Shown here piece by piece: positions 10,988 through 21,530 of a stretch of 64,000 nucleotides of DNA. How positions within the stretch are numbered: position 1 is the stretch's first letter; each line of letters opens with the position of its first letter. Below the pieces are notes generated by a model. The model was not told the origin of the DNA. It did no database searches and saw nothing but the letters and a program-made list of their open reading frames with translations. A program made the position numbers and the translations under genes. This DNA comes from Stramonita haemastoma (lineage: Eukaryota > Mollusca > Gastropoda > Neogastropoda > Muricidae): contig CM060327.1 of NCBI GenBank assembly GCA_030674155.1, forward strand, positions 23,249,874 to 23,313,873, read 5' to 3'.

Positions 10988-13044
10988 TGTTGTGTGCCAT
11001 CATGTATTCCATTTCACGGCCAACAGTCAATGTAAAGTAATTTTTTAATACAAAATACGAATTATGTATCCATATCATTATCAACATCTATTTCGCTTAT
11101 GATAGCAAAGAATGCTGCATTAATTTTGAAACAAAGATGTCCACATTACGAAACGAAAGTACAATCCATGTTCACGTTGTTTTCACAAGAACGGAATCAG
11201 TCTTTTTCGATAAGAGGCAAGCATCAAGTACCAGTTGTGTCGAATTTTGTTACCTTAATTAATTTTGTACCTTGTATTGAAAGTGTTTTGTTTCATAGTA
11301 ACTTAAGTCACAAAGTGCCAAATCTTGATTGTACCACATCAGCTCTTGGAAGTTGGTTTCAGCTTCGAACTCATACCCACCATTGCTTGTAGACAAATGT
11401 ATTTTTTCACACACTGCAAAAACACATTTTGTTGATGCTACTTTGATGTCAATGATGATATAGCTTCCCTCAGTTACATGGATTTAATGCAAAGTTTTGC
11501 CTTGCTTCGTCGTACAAAAACTTCACCGCCAACTTTCGCAATCGAATAACAATGACTTCTTGCGCATGCGCGAAATATGTAGCTATCTCCCTTTGTTGTC
11601 TGCTAGTTTACTGTATGCTAGTTTCGACCACGCACTTCACGCAAAAAAAACTTTTCGCACCAAAAAAAATGTCATTGCTCAGGCTTGCACAACACTTGCC
11701 ACCTGAATCGGGGGCATCGAAACCATTCCCACAGCTGTTTCGTCGTTCAAATTGTACAACGAATACCTAAGCTTAATACACTTAAATCGTTTTCTTCTGC
11801 AGGTCCCGTATCTAACACAGTTATCTTATTCACGTGTTAAAAACTATTCGTCTATTGCAGAAAATAGGTTATGGGGGATGGGAAGGGCAACGTTGAAAGG
11901 GGTGGGTTCCACCAATTTCAGCTTACCTACACTATATACTGCCTGAAGAATTTAGAGTACTGCCCCTCCCCCCCCCCCCCCCCCCCCCCTGCCAATTAAC
12001 TTCTAAAGATAAAAACCCAAAGGAGTTGGGGGGGGGGGGGGGGAGCGAGGTAGTTCTTCCATTTATGTTCAGCGGTCATCGTGTGACGGTGGAACAGATA
12101 TGATTACACCCATTTGCACTTTACAAAAAATTAGTAATGGGTCAAACAGCTGCCGATGAACATAATGGAAGAAGAATTACCACGCTCCCCCCCCCCCCCC
12201 CCCCCCCCAACTCCTTTGGGTTTTTATCTTTAGAAGTTAATTGGAGGAGCAGGGGGGGGGGGGGGGGGGGCAGTACTCTGAATTCTTCAGCAGTATTTAG
12301 TGTAAGCTGAATGACGCCTACTCTTCCGTTAGTAGAGCCATGCACTTCGAACTGATGGCTCGGGTTGAGGTGTCACCTAGACACCCTTTCAGAGGATTTT
12401 TTGCCTTAAGAGTTAAACTCCCGCATCTTCCTTCCATTGAAAGCCCTTTGGATGAGACTATAAACTGAATTACCATGTACGCACACCTGAATATTTGTGG
12501 CACACATTAAAACGTTCCGCTTTTCAGAAGAGGACATGTGTTCTGGTGAGAAAGGATAACAAATTTTACCCCCCAAAATTTCATGCACATGGAACTGGAG
12601 GTGTTGTTTTTAAAAGCACAGTGTGCTTATTCCCTTGCTCTTGAAATAAAACTTATTTTTTAAAAAGTAGAAATCAAGTCACAAGAGTCGAAGTACATGG
12701 AAATCTTGCTCCACCGTGGTAATTATCTCAGGATATTATTTTCGAAAACCTGGCATACATATTCCCCCTTTTGGCTTTTCAATACGATTTCATTTCAAGA
12801 CATAGCATAAATAACAAGGCGACAGCAACACAACTACAAAAACAAACAAACAAACAAGTTACCTGTTATCCTTGGCGAAAAATGCACTATGTGGCGACGA
12901 TGCATGGTGTGGATTTTCTGCATGCGTATTAAACAAAACGACCTTGTACAGTCGTGCCAAGTCAGAAATGAATGAAAGTGTCAGTTTGTCAAAACAGCTC
13001 TGAAACATTCTTGGGTGAGCAGAGTTCACTTCCACGTGCATCAT
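4991..13044 (-). CDS. Gene C: possible eight-exon minus-strand gene, family not recognised
   Basis: A chain of exons with good GT-AG sites runs 13044-12863, 10745-10303, 9982-9926, 8753-8676, 8154-8072, 6709-6632, 6032-5954 and 5096-4991. Several give natural-looking peptide, but the reading frame does not pass cleanly through every junction, and the second exon has an internal one-base break. Possible explanations are missed exons, base errors in homopolymers, two neighbouring genes, or a decaying gene. A minus-strand AATAAA lies about 100 bases past the last stop. The first intron region contains a large inverted repeat, and the intron before the 6.7-kb exon contains a minisatellite. I could not assign a function. 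Confidence 0.4.
5303..5595 (-). mobile_element. SINE family S1, head missing
   Basis: Matches the S1 body (tccagtccctgtgagtatgc, gttcccaccagcacacaacg) with a (GT)n tract at its tail, 5,278-5,302. Confidence 0.65.
5954..6032 (-). CDS. Gene C exon candidate, 79 bases
   Basis: The acceptor is AACTGCTTACAG|GAACAA and the donor ATGATCAG|GTAACTG. In the phase shared with the flanking exons it reads TTVLESSAGEQTRNPVLLVS then YQHMI and a split Arg codon. Confidence 0.45.
6632..6709 (-). CDS. Gene C exon candidate, 78 bases
   Basis: The acceptor is GTTTTACCAG|GTACCC and the donor ATTATCAG|GTACCT. Two frames are open: TLRQESNWTQHHQALLLTGS and YPETGEQLDSTPSGTSSNRK. Only the first continues through the two exons that follow to a stop, but its phase does not fit the 8.1-kb exon. 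Confidence 0.4.
6925..7175 (+). mobile_element. tRNA-like head followed by dispersed repeat S5
   Basis: An A-box-like ggcctagtggttagggcgtt starts a head resembling S1. A T-tract follows and then the S5 unit (acaatgtggctatcttaata ... tcctcaaagctctagaagag). Confidence 0.5.
7200..8040. repeat. Minisatellite of about 59-bp A-rich units with a 278-bp higher-order duplication
   Basis: The basic unit is agtatcaggtcagaaatgaa plus gacaaaaataaaaattgaca. The block 7,468-7,745 is repeated almost exactly at 7,746-8,023, including its unit-specific variants, so several units were duplicated together. The array lies between two gene C exon candidates. Confidence 0.85.
8072..8154 (-). CDS. Gene C exon candidate, 83 bases
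   Basis: The acceptor is TTGCTTTCAG|GGGCTC and the donor GATGAG|GTATGC. The single open frame reads GALGLESSASDLTLRAAIMT then CIFEKLDE, a helical-looking segment. The first two bases complete a codon from the previous exon, but the phase does not match the 8.7-kb exon by one base. Confidence 0.55.
8676..8753 (-). CDS. Gene C exon candidate, 78 bases
   Basis: The acceptor is GGCCTTTTAG|AATGGG and the donor is very good, GGATCT|GTAAGTATT. Two frames are open: one reads NGTSSVDHLGHLQERGYNLL then HEILGS with complete codons; the other reads MGQVLSIILDTFRRGAIICS. The first would join the next exon smoothly only if that exon had one more G at its 5' end. Confidence 0.45.
9926..9982 (-). CDS. Gene C short exon candidate
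   Basis: A strong acceptor (TCTTTATTTTCAG|ATACC) follows the 10.3-kb exon. In the phase inherited from it the frame reads IPCSISNLNTNAMTILPC and stops at TAG (9926-9928), which would make this a terminal exon of a shorter gene. In another phase the frame is open to a weak donor at 9916 (TGTTT|GTAAAG). The sequence cannot decide between these. Confidence 0.35.
   Translation of the reverse strand: MPCSISNLNTNAMTILPC
10051..10240. repeat. (GA)n plus G run plus (GACA)n compound microsatellite in gene C intron
   Basis: GA units are interrupted by GGAG steps, then a run of 14 G at 10,124-10,138, then GACA-type units from 10,175. It is purine-only on the plus strand for about 120 bases. Confidence 0.9.
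10303..10745 (-). CDS. Gene C long exon with an internal one-base frame break
   Basis: The acceptor is GCTGTTCACAG|GAACACC and the donor TGTAATT|GTAAGTTTT. The first 200 bases are open in one frame (for example WLEPATFGLTWKTATTKTEA) and end at TGA near 10545. The remaining 245 bases are open in the next frame, with LNIRTPYHDPNPTNTNLKHL, then SPAEMKQVMRWIPSLYSMLS and KPRPSLKPGIFICTEAEQPP. Adding one base near 10546 would make the exon 444 bases, 148 codons, with complete codons at both ends. The peptide looks natural on both sides of the break. Confidence 0.55.
10790..10986. repeat. (GT)n microsatellite, two blocks
   Basis: Long GT runs at about 10,792-10,854 and 10,936-10,986 are separated by degenerate GT-rich words (gtgtggcatgtgagtg). 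They lie just upstream, on the minus strand, of the long gene C exon. Confidence 0.9.
11562..11571. promoter_or_regulatory. NRF1-type palindrome GCGCATGCGC
   Basis: A perfect palindromic core of the NRF1 (nuclear respiratory factor 1) binding site lies in an otherwise CpG-poor region, with further CpG dinucleotides either side (caccgccaactttcgcaatc). Such sites usually mark CpG promoters. The gene it would serve is not clear; gene C exons begin 800 bases away on the minus strand. Confidence 0.3.
11918..12310. repeat. Large inverted repeat, two 154-bp arms, 85-base loop
   Basis: Arms 11,918-12,071 and 12,157-12,310 are reverse complements with few mismatches. They include a perfect core of about 36 bases (aattaacttctaaagataaa plus aacccaaaggagttg) and flanking C and G runs that pair C-to-G. 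The loop is 12,072-12,156. It could be a MITE-like element or a recent inverted duplication. No target-site duplication or coding sequence was found. Confidence 0.85.
12335..12660 (+). mobile_element. SINE family S1, old degenerate copy
   Basis: Shares ttggatgagactataaactg, acacattaaaacgttccgct and the 3' end pattern (cttattcccttgctcttgaa) with S1, but has many changes. It directly follows the large inverted repeat. Confidence 0.45.
12863..13044 (-). CDS. Gene C probable first coding exon
   Basis: The frame begins ATGATG (either Met possible) and encodes 60 residues plus two bases: MMHVEVNSAHPRMFQSCFDK, then LTLSFISDLARLYKVVLF, ending SAFFAKDN. The donor is GATAACAG|GTAACTTG. There is no signal peptide; the LSFISDLARLYKVVLF segment looks like an amphipathic helix of a globular fold. 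Joining directly to the exon at 10.7 kb gives a frame that soon stops, so an intervening exon is likely if both belong to one gene. Confidence 0.5.
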
Positions 13045-13321
13045 GGGCCATCAGCATTGATGATGATAACTTGTTGGATTTTTTTCTTTTTCTTTCTCCC
13101 CCCCCCCCCCCCCCCCCCCCTTTTTTTTTTTTTTTATAATCTGTGGGTACTGGTTGGCTAACTGGTTGGCTTATTTCTTTCTCCTTGCCATTATAGCTAG
13201 GCTATCCGGACATTTCGCTTTGCCAACCTGCATGTGCAGTTTAGTTGATAGCTGACTGACGTTGGTCCTGCGTTACTGCACATGAAAATAATAGACTGTG
13301 AAGAAAAGAAAGACAGAAGAG

Positions 13322-13324
<3 letters not shown>

Positions 13325-13397
<73 letters not shown>
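13325..13397. repeat. (GA)n microsatellite
   Basis: About 36 uninterrupted GA units are followed by an A/G-rich stretch to about 13,640. Confidence 0.95.
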
Positions 13398-13398
<1 letters not shown>

Positions 13399-13639
13399 AA
13401 TAAAAAGAACAAAGAAAGAAGAGGGGAAAAGAAGAGGAAGAAGAAAAAAGAAAAGAAATATAAAAATGAAAAAAAAAGGAAATGGATAAAAATGAATGAA
13501 AAGAAAAAAAAAGACAGAAAAGGACAACTAAAAAAAAAAAAATGAAAGGTGAACATAAAGAAAAACAAAACAGAGAAAGAAAGCCTTGGGGAAAAAAGAA
13601 CAAAAGAAATGATACAAACAGAAGAAACCATAAAAAAAA

Positions 13640-13780
13640 ATCAAAGGAAACGCATGCACACGGGTGTGTCAAGACATTCCCGAAGGAGGAATACAGCTAC
13701 CTCAATGGTTGGCAAAAAAATGGTCACATTAAAAAATCTTACCGTTGGTGAACCTCGGAGCTCTAGCTAAGGAACCAGTC
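13640..13780 (+). repeat. Dispersed repeat family S5, representative copy
   Basis: The consensus is about 100 bases: gaatgtggctacctcaatgg, then a variable tgggcaaaaacggtcacata block, then aacctcggagctctagctga. It often ends gaggaataaaaa with an A-tract. Other copies are near 2,655, 3,790, 4,262, 6,460, 7,060, 20,205, 28,870, 31,915 and 34,565, nearly all in the same orientation. Confidence 0.6.
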
Positions 13781-14499
13781 CCTCCCCCCAAACAAAAAGC
13801 AACAACAACAAACAAGAAAAAAGTCAATAGTCATGTAACGTAACTTTGCATCATATGAAACTCATGACAATCAGATCACAGAAGGGGGAACAAACGGAAA
13901 CACTGCCCACCATGGTCATCATCCATGCCATTTTATTTTTGGTTCTTTTTTGTGTGCTAATCTTTTTTTTTTTTTTTTTTTTTTTACTTTTCCTTAAACT
14001 TATTTGATCTAGTCGATAAAGGAGCTTATCTTATTTCTTCTTCTCTCCTTCTAATTTTTTTTTGTTATTATTTTTTTAATTTACATTTTAATATATTTTT
14101 TGTACATACCGTTTAAAAATTGTGAATTGATATCTATGAGTGAGACAGTTGTATACCTCTCTCTCTCTCTCTTTAATGGTCGGGTCAGTTTGGGATTAAG
14201 TGTCTTATTGAATAGGCATACACACTTATCTCTTTTCTTTAATATCATAGGTTGAACTTTTGTTGTTGTTTTTTTTTGTGCGTCATTTTTTGTCGGTTTT
14301 TTTTGTTTTATTTTGATAGTTTCTTGCTCGGTGCAAGTGCCGGATGAAAAAGGATATTGAATGCTTATCTGTAAACCTTGAAAAATACAGATAATCTTTT
14401 TTCTCTCTCTTCTCTCTTCCTGTCTCCTCTCTTATTAGATTCCTTGTGTTTTGTGTTCTGTCATGTAATAATCATACCCAAAATCGAAATATTGTTTCT

Positions 14500-14521
14500 C
14501 GTGTCCGTGTGTGTGTGTGTG

Positions 14522-14591
<70 letters not shown>
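14500..14591. repeat. (GT)n microsatellite at a SINE S1 tail
   Basis: About 45 GT units with one interruption (gttg) directly join the T/A-rich tail of the S1 copy. Confidence 0.95.
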
Positions 14592-14593
<2 letters not shown>

Positions 14594-14940
14594 AATTATT
14601 TATTTTATTCTTTTATATCGAAGATAATTGAATAAGCACTCGTGTGCTTTTTTACACCTAGTCCCCGTGTGCATACAGTTTTGTAAATTTTGTCATATGT
14701 TCCCACCGGCACACAATGGCCTACTCTCACAAAAAGCGGAACAGGACTTACCGTTTGCGCAAGATGTTCTGCGTGCGTTCGCACACGGGGCCTCGATTTA
14801 AAGTCTCATCCGAAGGACTATTAGGGGAAGTGGAGTCAGCACTGACGTTAACCCCAAGGGGAAAATCCCCTCGAACGGGAATCGAACCTGGGTCGTCAAA
14901 TTGCGAGCGCAATGTTCTGACCACTAGGCTATCCCGTCCT
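14588..14940 (-). mobile_element. tRNA-derived SINE, family S1, full-length
   Basis: On the minus strand it starts with a tRNA-like head (GGACGGGATAGCCTAGTGGT, B-box GGTTCGATTCCCG) and continues through a body including ccgaggccccgtgtgcgaac and cgtgtgccggtgggaacata. It ends in an A/T-rich tail with a long CA microsatellite (14,500-14,591 on the plus strand as GT). Confidence 0.85.
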
Positions 14941-14942
<2 letters not shown>

Positions 14943-14987
<45 letters not shown>

Positions 14988-15058
14988 GTGTGCGTGTGTG
15001 TGTGTGTGTGTGCGCGCGCGCACCCATGCGCGCGCGCGCGCGTGTGTATGTGTGCAGG
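14943..15058. repeat. (GT)n and (GC)n alternating purine-pyrimidine tract
   Basis: GT units pass into GCGC and CGCG runs (gcgcgcgcgc, twice). This is a strictly alternating tract with Z-DNA potential, on the other side of the same SINE head. Confidence 0.9.
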
Positions 15059-15784
15059 AGCCCTCATGCACTTGTGCATGGTTTCCAAAGATAGGACGGT
15101 GCTTTCATGAAAAGGTAGGCGTGTAAGCTGAGTAGTGAGGACAGAGTTTAATGGCATTTTAATCCCGAGAGTTCTTCAGTTGCAGTCCATGGTTCAAAAT
15201 TGGATAACATCTGGTAGATAGGTCACTTTGGTGGATTTTGTTTTTTTGATGTCACAGATCAGTTTACAAGTAGACACGCTGTTGTTTTACCCCCTTATAT
15301 GTATCCTAGAAGATCAAGCATTTTAAGATCCAGTGTTTTTATTAATTTACTGGGTTTCAGACCCCCCCCCCCCCCCTAAAACAACAACACCCCCCCCACC
15401 AAAAAAAAAAAAAAGCTTGCCTGCCTAGTAGGCCTACTTATGGTTTTACAAGTGCAGATGGTAATACATTTGCACAGGGATTTCGTTCTTGGCAGATATG
15501 GTGTAGTGTACAGGAATAGTTTGTATGTTGTGTCCCCACATCCCTAGTGAAATTTTGAAAACCAGTCCTTGGAAAAAATACATTTTTCATAAAGTAGCTT
15601 ACGCACCTAATATTTTGGTCATTTCTTTATAATCAGTATATGTTTGTCATTTCTTTTACCTTTTCTTCCTGAGCTGGAACATGTAGGGTGTGTTCTGAAG
15701 TTTACAGGAACTAATTTCTAAGCAGATACTAATGTAATCTGTGTCTGCCAATTTGTACATTATAATTTTTGTGTGAGGTCATAC

Positions 15785-16520
15785 TATGTATTTCTCTAAT
15801 TCTCTCTTTTCTATCCCTCACCTCGATATGGCTTGTGTGATCAGCAGGGCTATTAACAACATGGATTTCTATCCCTCTGTTTCTGCCTTGTTCCTTTTCT
15901 TCCAGTCACCTTTTTCTTGTCTATTTTCTGCCTTCTTGGTCCATTCTCCTGGGGTGTTTTTTCCTTCAGAAGACTTAGAAGATAACAATTATTTCCCACA
16001 TTTAATTCAGATGGGCTGGGGATGACTTGTCAGGTGCTTAAAAATGAAATGTGGCTATTTTGTGTCTTTGATTATGATTCGTATCAATATGCCTGTCAGT
16101 ATTGTAATTGCCCTTCTGGGATGATTAAAGTTTTTTTGACTTTGACTTGACTTAACAGAAGTGCAATGCATTTTTGCTCATCTGACAGACAACAGTAGTT
16201 GCTGTATGAGCGTTTGATGAAGCAGAATACTATGTATTCCTGAGTAGGGGACATACGGGTTGCTATTCTGGATGAGTGTCTCACTGAGTCTGGCCCAGTG
16301 ACTAAGCTAAAATCGGCCTCAGTAGAAAAACTTGGAAGGTGGTATCTGTGTATGCTGAAATAAGAACAGACACCACTGAAAGCCACTGGAGTGACTTAGC
16401 AGCAATGCATGGCCATTCTGGTTGGTGGTCTCACATCGCTTAGCTCCTGTGAACTTCTGTCCCTGAGGATGCAACATAACAAATATGGGTATGGCTGAGA
16501 TGTATCACAGAAGATGAGGC
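15785..16520 (+). repeat. Composite dispersed repeat (S4 tail plus another family)
   Basis: 15,790-16,150 resembles 30,195-30,510 (tctgccttgttccttttctt, gcatttttgctcatctgaca). 16,235-16,520 resembles 39,250-39,490 and 62,900-63,080 (ctggttggtggtctcacatc, caaatatgggtatggctgag). No coding potential. Confidence 0.5.
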
Positions 16521-16973
16521 AGGACAATAAAAAAAAATCCAATCAACTTGGAAATATTTCCTCTCAGATGTAAGAAACATTTCCCCCCAAACACCTCAGA
16601 GATTGGCAGACCTGTGTAAGGCAGAGTTAGAGTGACAACAGCATCTCTTTGTGATTTGTGACTTACGGATAGTAGGAATTGACAGATGCAAACTCCTTTA
16701 ATATCAATAGTGTTTGACAGTAAGGTCCATGCATTTATTTTTCTGTTTGTTTGCTTCCAGGTTGGTTCTTTTGTGATAATCGGGCCTTTTTTGTTTTCAA
16801 TAGGTTATGGACTGTAACATACACAGAAACCTGTACCGTTTTACTTCTTAATTTGAACTGTATGACCACAGATGTTGCAATGAGGTATCTTTTCAATATA
16901 ATGAAAGAATTTATATGTACATTGCGCATGTTTGTAAGTGAACATACATACATGCATGCCAGTATGCAAGTAC

Positions 16974-17133
<160 letters not shown>

Positions 17134-18949
17134 ACAAACATTAGAAAAAAAAACCCAGAGGTACAGACAAGGAATAAACAGGAGAATGTTGAGAGGATTC
17201 AAATCACAAAACAGCACAACTCATGTGCATTTAGTAATGATTTATTGACGTCTAAAATTCTGTACAACAAAAGTGGCAGTGGTGCTTTCAATATGTTGAG
17301 AGGAAAATCAGTACAAAAGTAAGGTCTATCACATTGTTTAACAGATAGCAATATCTTGACATAACCACCCCTCCCCCCATACAAAAACTCATTTCTTTGT
17401 TTAATAAAGTACAGACATTTTACCCAACACAGATGGATCTCAGATATTTATTAAAAAAAGGTAAAGGTGTTCCATTAACCGTTTTAGCCCCGTTGCGGCC
17501 GCAGCCGGCCGTAACAGCACCTGCTGCTAGATTCTGTTGCGGCCGTTAGTCCTGACCACGTGGGCAGTACTTTTCCATCACACACATATCTCGTGGTTCT
17601 CACACAATGTGTCTGAAATTTGGTGGGGCGATGCAGAGAAGGTTTCAGATGGTGCCAGTGATAAATTTAGACCGCTAACAGTGTGTACTTGGGAGGGAAG
17701 GAAGAAAGCAATGCTGGCGATAGAAACGCCTTTCACTCATAGCGTGTGGCGAAAAAAAATGGCGTCTTCGTTGGAAGCAGACGATTCATCTAACTAACTA
17801 GACAATAGAATGAACGTGTTTGCATTGGAAGTAGAAAAAATTCAATGATAAGTATTAAGTGAGTCAGAAATAAAAAGCTGACGGGGGAGAAGAGAAAGGA
17901 AATAACGCAGTTAGGGAGAAGAATGAACCGACTACACGGCACATTCCTACAAGCGTGGCGACCTGTGTTACCCACAGCTGTGGAGAAATTTGACGGGGGG
18001 GGGGAGGTCCGCAGCATAAACGCCAGAAAATGTGACGCCTTTTGTCTATTTTCTAGTTAATACCACACTTTTTATTTGAAACTCAACGGACAGATTTGCT
18101 GATGACGAAAATAGCGAGAAGGAAAAGAAAACAGATCTCCAGTCTGCCAAGGTGCCACAGGTGACAGCGATAGGTACACCCCCCCCGACACAGCCACATT
18201 TTGTGCTTTCTGTGATGTGATGTGTCCCTGTGCCATCACTATGAGTACTTTAAAGGCTATCACGATTAAAATTTTGTAGAATTACGGAAGTTCTGTGTTG
18301 TTTCATGTTTGTCACACCTGTGTGGTGACACTGGTGACAATGTGACACTTATGTACAATATTACACTTCTGTGCACTTAACAAACATGTGGTAAGACATA
18401 GACATCTGAAATGCAGTATATAGGTAAGATATTGATTGAATATTCCTTGTTTTCAAAAGACAAAAAAACAGTTAAACAAAAAGTATGCCTCATCAAGACA
18501 TATAAAACAACAGGTGTTATGAAGACATTGTGTGACACATCCTTGAAGTACAATTGCACACAAACATTAATAAACACGTTAGCTAGGCATCAGTTCTTTA
18601 GTCAACACTTACATGTATGAATTTGTGTCTATTCCATATATATTTTGCTGGTTTATTGTATACAACATACTTTTACCTGTGATTGGTGACAAATAAGGTG
18701 ACAACGACACGACATTTTGTGACCAGACATGTAAACTTGCCTTAAAATGCAAGTACAAAGATATATCTAGCTTTTGACAAAATTTCAGCTTGATAGCTTG
18801 TCATGCACACAGACAATTGTCTCAGGAGTAGACTATGTCAGTTTGGGGTAGAAAATTTTAAAAGAATTCAAAATCTACAGGCAGTTTAGCTCTGTAGAAT
18901 TCAACAACAAGAGGGTTAACCTATTTGGTTGTTAGGGAAAGATAAGCTT

Positions 18950-19175
18950 CTCTGGGGTTAGCATACTGAGGGCAATGCCCATCTCCTCTCCCTCGCTGCT
19001 TTACCTTCCCTGTCCTTATAGAGGGCAGGCACCCATTTACAGCTGGGTGAACTGGGGGACCATACTGAAGCCAAACTGCATGAACAGTCACTTGTCCACT
19101 TGATAACCATGCTCAATGCTGCTTAACTTCAGCTTGGGAAAAGTGAGTGCTCTGACTATTAACCTATTCCGTTAC
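18950..19175 (-). mobile_element. SINE family S4, 5' half
   Basis: Matches the head-side half of the copy at 40.2-40.4 kb (tgaactgggggaccatactg, gctgcttaacttcagcttgg). It lies 100 bases from a decayed LINE. Confidence 0.55.
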
Positions 19176-19264
19176 TTTTCCAATATCAAGCAATAAAAAT
19201 ATGCAACATGTTTCTTTTAGTAATAAGAAGAGTTCCTCACTTCATGAAGACCAAAAGGGTTCTA

Positions 19265-21000
19265 CAAAAACAAAATGCAAATTTTTCAACATTTCAAAAG
19301 GAGTAAAACAAGGATGCATCATCTCACCTCACTATAGACACAGACTAAGTCATCAGGGAGTCTGATGATGAAGACATGAGCCTTAAGACAGGTGGCAGAA
19401 ACATAATAAATCTGAGCTATACTTGGATGAAACAGCACTTCTAGCTGATACCATTACAGCATGGATGACAGTCTCACACAGAGTAGATGTAATAGGAAGA
19501 AGAGCTGGCCTCAGTGCCAAAAAAACTAAAGTGCTGCATGTTACCAGAACCAGCTGCCAGACAGAGCATGGAATAAAGACTGACAAAACTTCCGTAGAAA
19601 ATGTCAAAGACTTTAAATATCTAGGCTCAGTCAAAACAATTGGCAGTTCATGTATTAGGACATACAAACAAGAATAGGCATGGCTAAAGGTAGATTGATC
19701 CAACTAAACAACATCTGGACAGATTGCAGCATTCCTTAACAGCTGAAAAAGAAAATAATGAAATGCTTAGTACTGACAATCACGCTAAATGACTGTGAAT
19801 CCTGGATCCAAAGAAGAATCAAAGCAGCCGAGATGTGTTTTTTTTTAGAATGTTGCTCAGAATCAGTCAGTTGGACAGGTAAAAGAATGAATGAAGACAT
19901 ACTACATGGACTGGGAAAAACAAGAAAACTCTTAACATTAATATATGAATGGAAATACACGAGTCCTGTAAGTCATGGGTTTGAATCTCAGCAGTGTCTG
20001 GTGAATTGAGGGTTGGGATTTTTACGCTCTCCCAGGTCAATTTCAAGTACCTTTTATCCCTTCATGTACATACACATGCAGAAGATCAAATATGTACATT
20101 AATTAAAGAACCAGTGATTTCTGTCAACATTCAGAGGGTTACGAAACATGAACATACGTTGGTATGACATGAAGATACATTCCATGAACGTTGGTTAAAA
20201 AAAGTTCCAAAGTTGGAAAGTGGCTACCTTGATGGTGGGCATGAATGGTCGCATACACAAAACACCATTTGTGAATCTGGGAGCTCTAAATGAGGAATAA
20301 GAAAAAAAAGAAAAGAAAAGAAAGGAAATGAAGTTATGTCCCCCATGTGCTACAAAACCAAGATATGGACCTCATAACAACTGTCTTTCAAGTCAAGACT
20401 GAGGCAAAAAGAAAATAAAAAAGGCAGACCACAGGTTTTCTCACTGGCAATATCCCTGAATCCTGTGGCATGAGAATCCATCAAGTCAGCAGGGACAGCA
20501 AGGACCAACACTAACAGAGAAGGAGGATCATGTCTGCGTTACAGGCTGTGGCGGCTAATGCCATACTTGGTGACACCGAGAGGCGAGAAAAAGAAAATAT
20601 ACTCTGGAAATGTTCCAACATTTCATATACTTGGGACTCATCATCATCAGCTGAGAGGGATTCAAGCCAAAACTACTCTGAAGGGCAGACCCCCCCCCCC
20701 CCCCCCCCCTCTTCCAAAGCATTGGTTGAACACAAGATAAGGATCTAATGCACACTGGTACAGTTCATCTCCCGTCTGCAAGGTAAGATTGAGGGCAGAA
20801 GGAAAAGAGGCAGACCACCAACATCCTACACTGCCAACATCACTGAGATCAGTGGTCTGGGAAGGCTACAGGAGATCGTAGATCTCAGAAGAGACAGAGA
20901 GAGATGGTGAACCCTGGTGGCATTGCATGGAGCTCATACTGATGATAGCAGCGAAAGAGACAGTTGAGCTGAGCAGAGTTGTATGCATGCAATGAAAATA
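19265..21000 (+). mobile_element. Decayed LINE (reverse transcriptase 3' part), interrupted by a short repeat
   Basis: Frame fragments show a reverse transcriptase: YLDETALLADTITAWMTVSH (the catalytic Y-x-D-D box degraded to YLDE), GLSAKKTKVLHV, VENVKDFKYLGSVKTIGSSC, then MKCLVLTITLNDCESWIQRR and KRMNEDILHGLGKTRKLL. A SINE-like repeat sits at about 20,200-20,300. C-terminal motifs follow: MSALQAVAANAILGDTERRE, and at 20,780-20,990 a GRRKRGRPPTSYTANITE-type segment ending in an RERW-like motif. The two similar tails suggest two overlapping copies or an internal duplication. Several stops and frameshifts make it inactive. Confidence 0.7.
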
Positions 21001-21455
21001 ACCCCAAGTGAAAGGAAGAATCATCAATGGAAGGATCATCAATTCTAACTCAACTTATCTGACTGCATAACCCATCTAACATTCTCTGACCTAGTGCAGA
21101 CCACATGTACATATATTCACACTAAATTCATACAAACCCTTTCAAACACACACATAAATACATCCCAACATATTCCCAGCCATGTAAACAAACACAGTCT
21201 TTCTGTCTTGATTTGTTTTTACATTTAACCCCCCCCCTCCCCCAACACCAAAACAAGATAAGGAAATTATCTGGAGCAGCAAAAAAAAAAAAAGCCCAAC
21301 AAAAAGCCCACAGTGAGATTCAAACTGTCCTTCTCTTCAGACTCCACCAGCAACAGGAAGGCTACAAGAGTGTCCAGTCACCAACACCCAGGACGCAGAA
21401 CCTGCATGAACCAAGATCAAAAGTCAGTCTTTGAAGTGAGAGCTGGTCACAGCAG

Positions 21456-21462
<7 letters not shown>

Positions 21463-21503
<41 letters not shown>

Positions 21504-21530
21504 CTCTCTCTCTCTCTCTCTCTCTCTCCA
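21463..21530. repeat. (CT)n microsatellite
   Basis: About 33 CT units with one CCCC interruption. Confidence 0.95.

Noticed and set aside
14378..15157. Long Cys-Val and His-Thr open frames over GT/CA tracts, here and at 16.9, 31.2, 34.8 and 56.5 kb
   Set aside because: They are simple translations of (GT)n or (CA)n on both strands, with no splice sites or non-repeat protein on either side.
17537..17797. 86-codon frame in a CpG-rich patch ending MASSLEADDSSN
   Set aside because: No splice donor before the stop, and the peptide has no recognisable pattern; kept only as a note in the stretch description.
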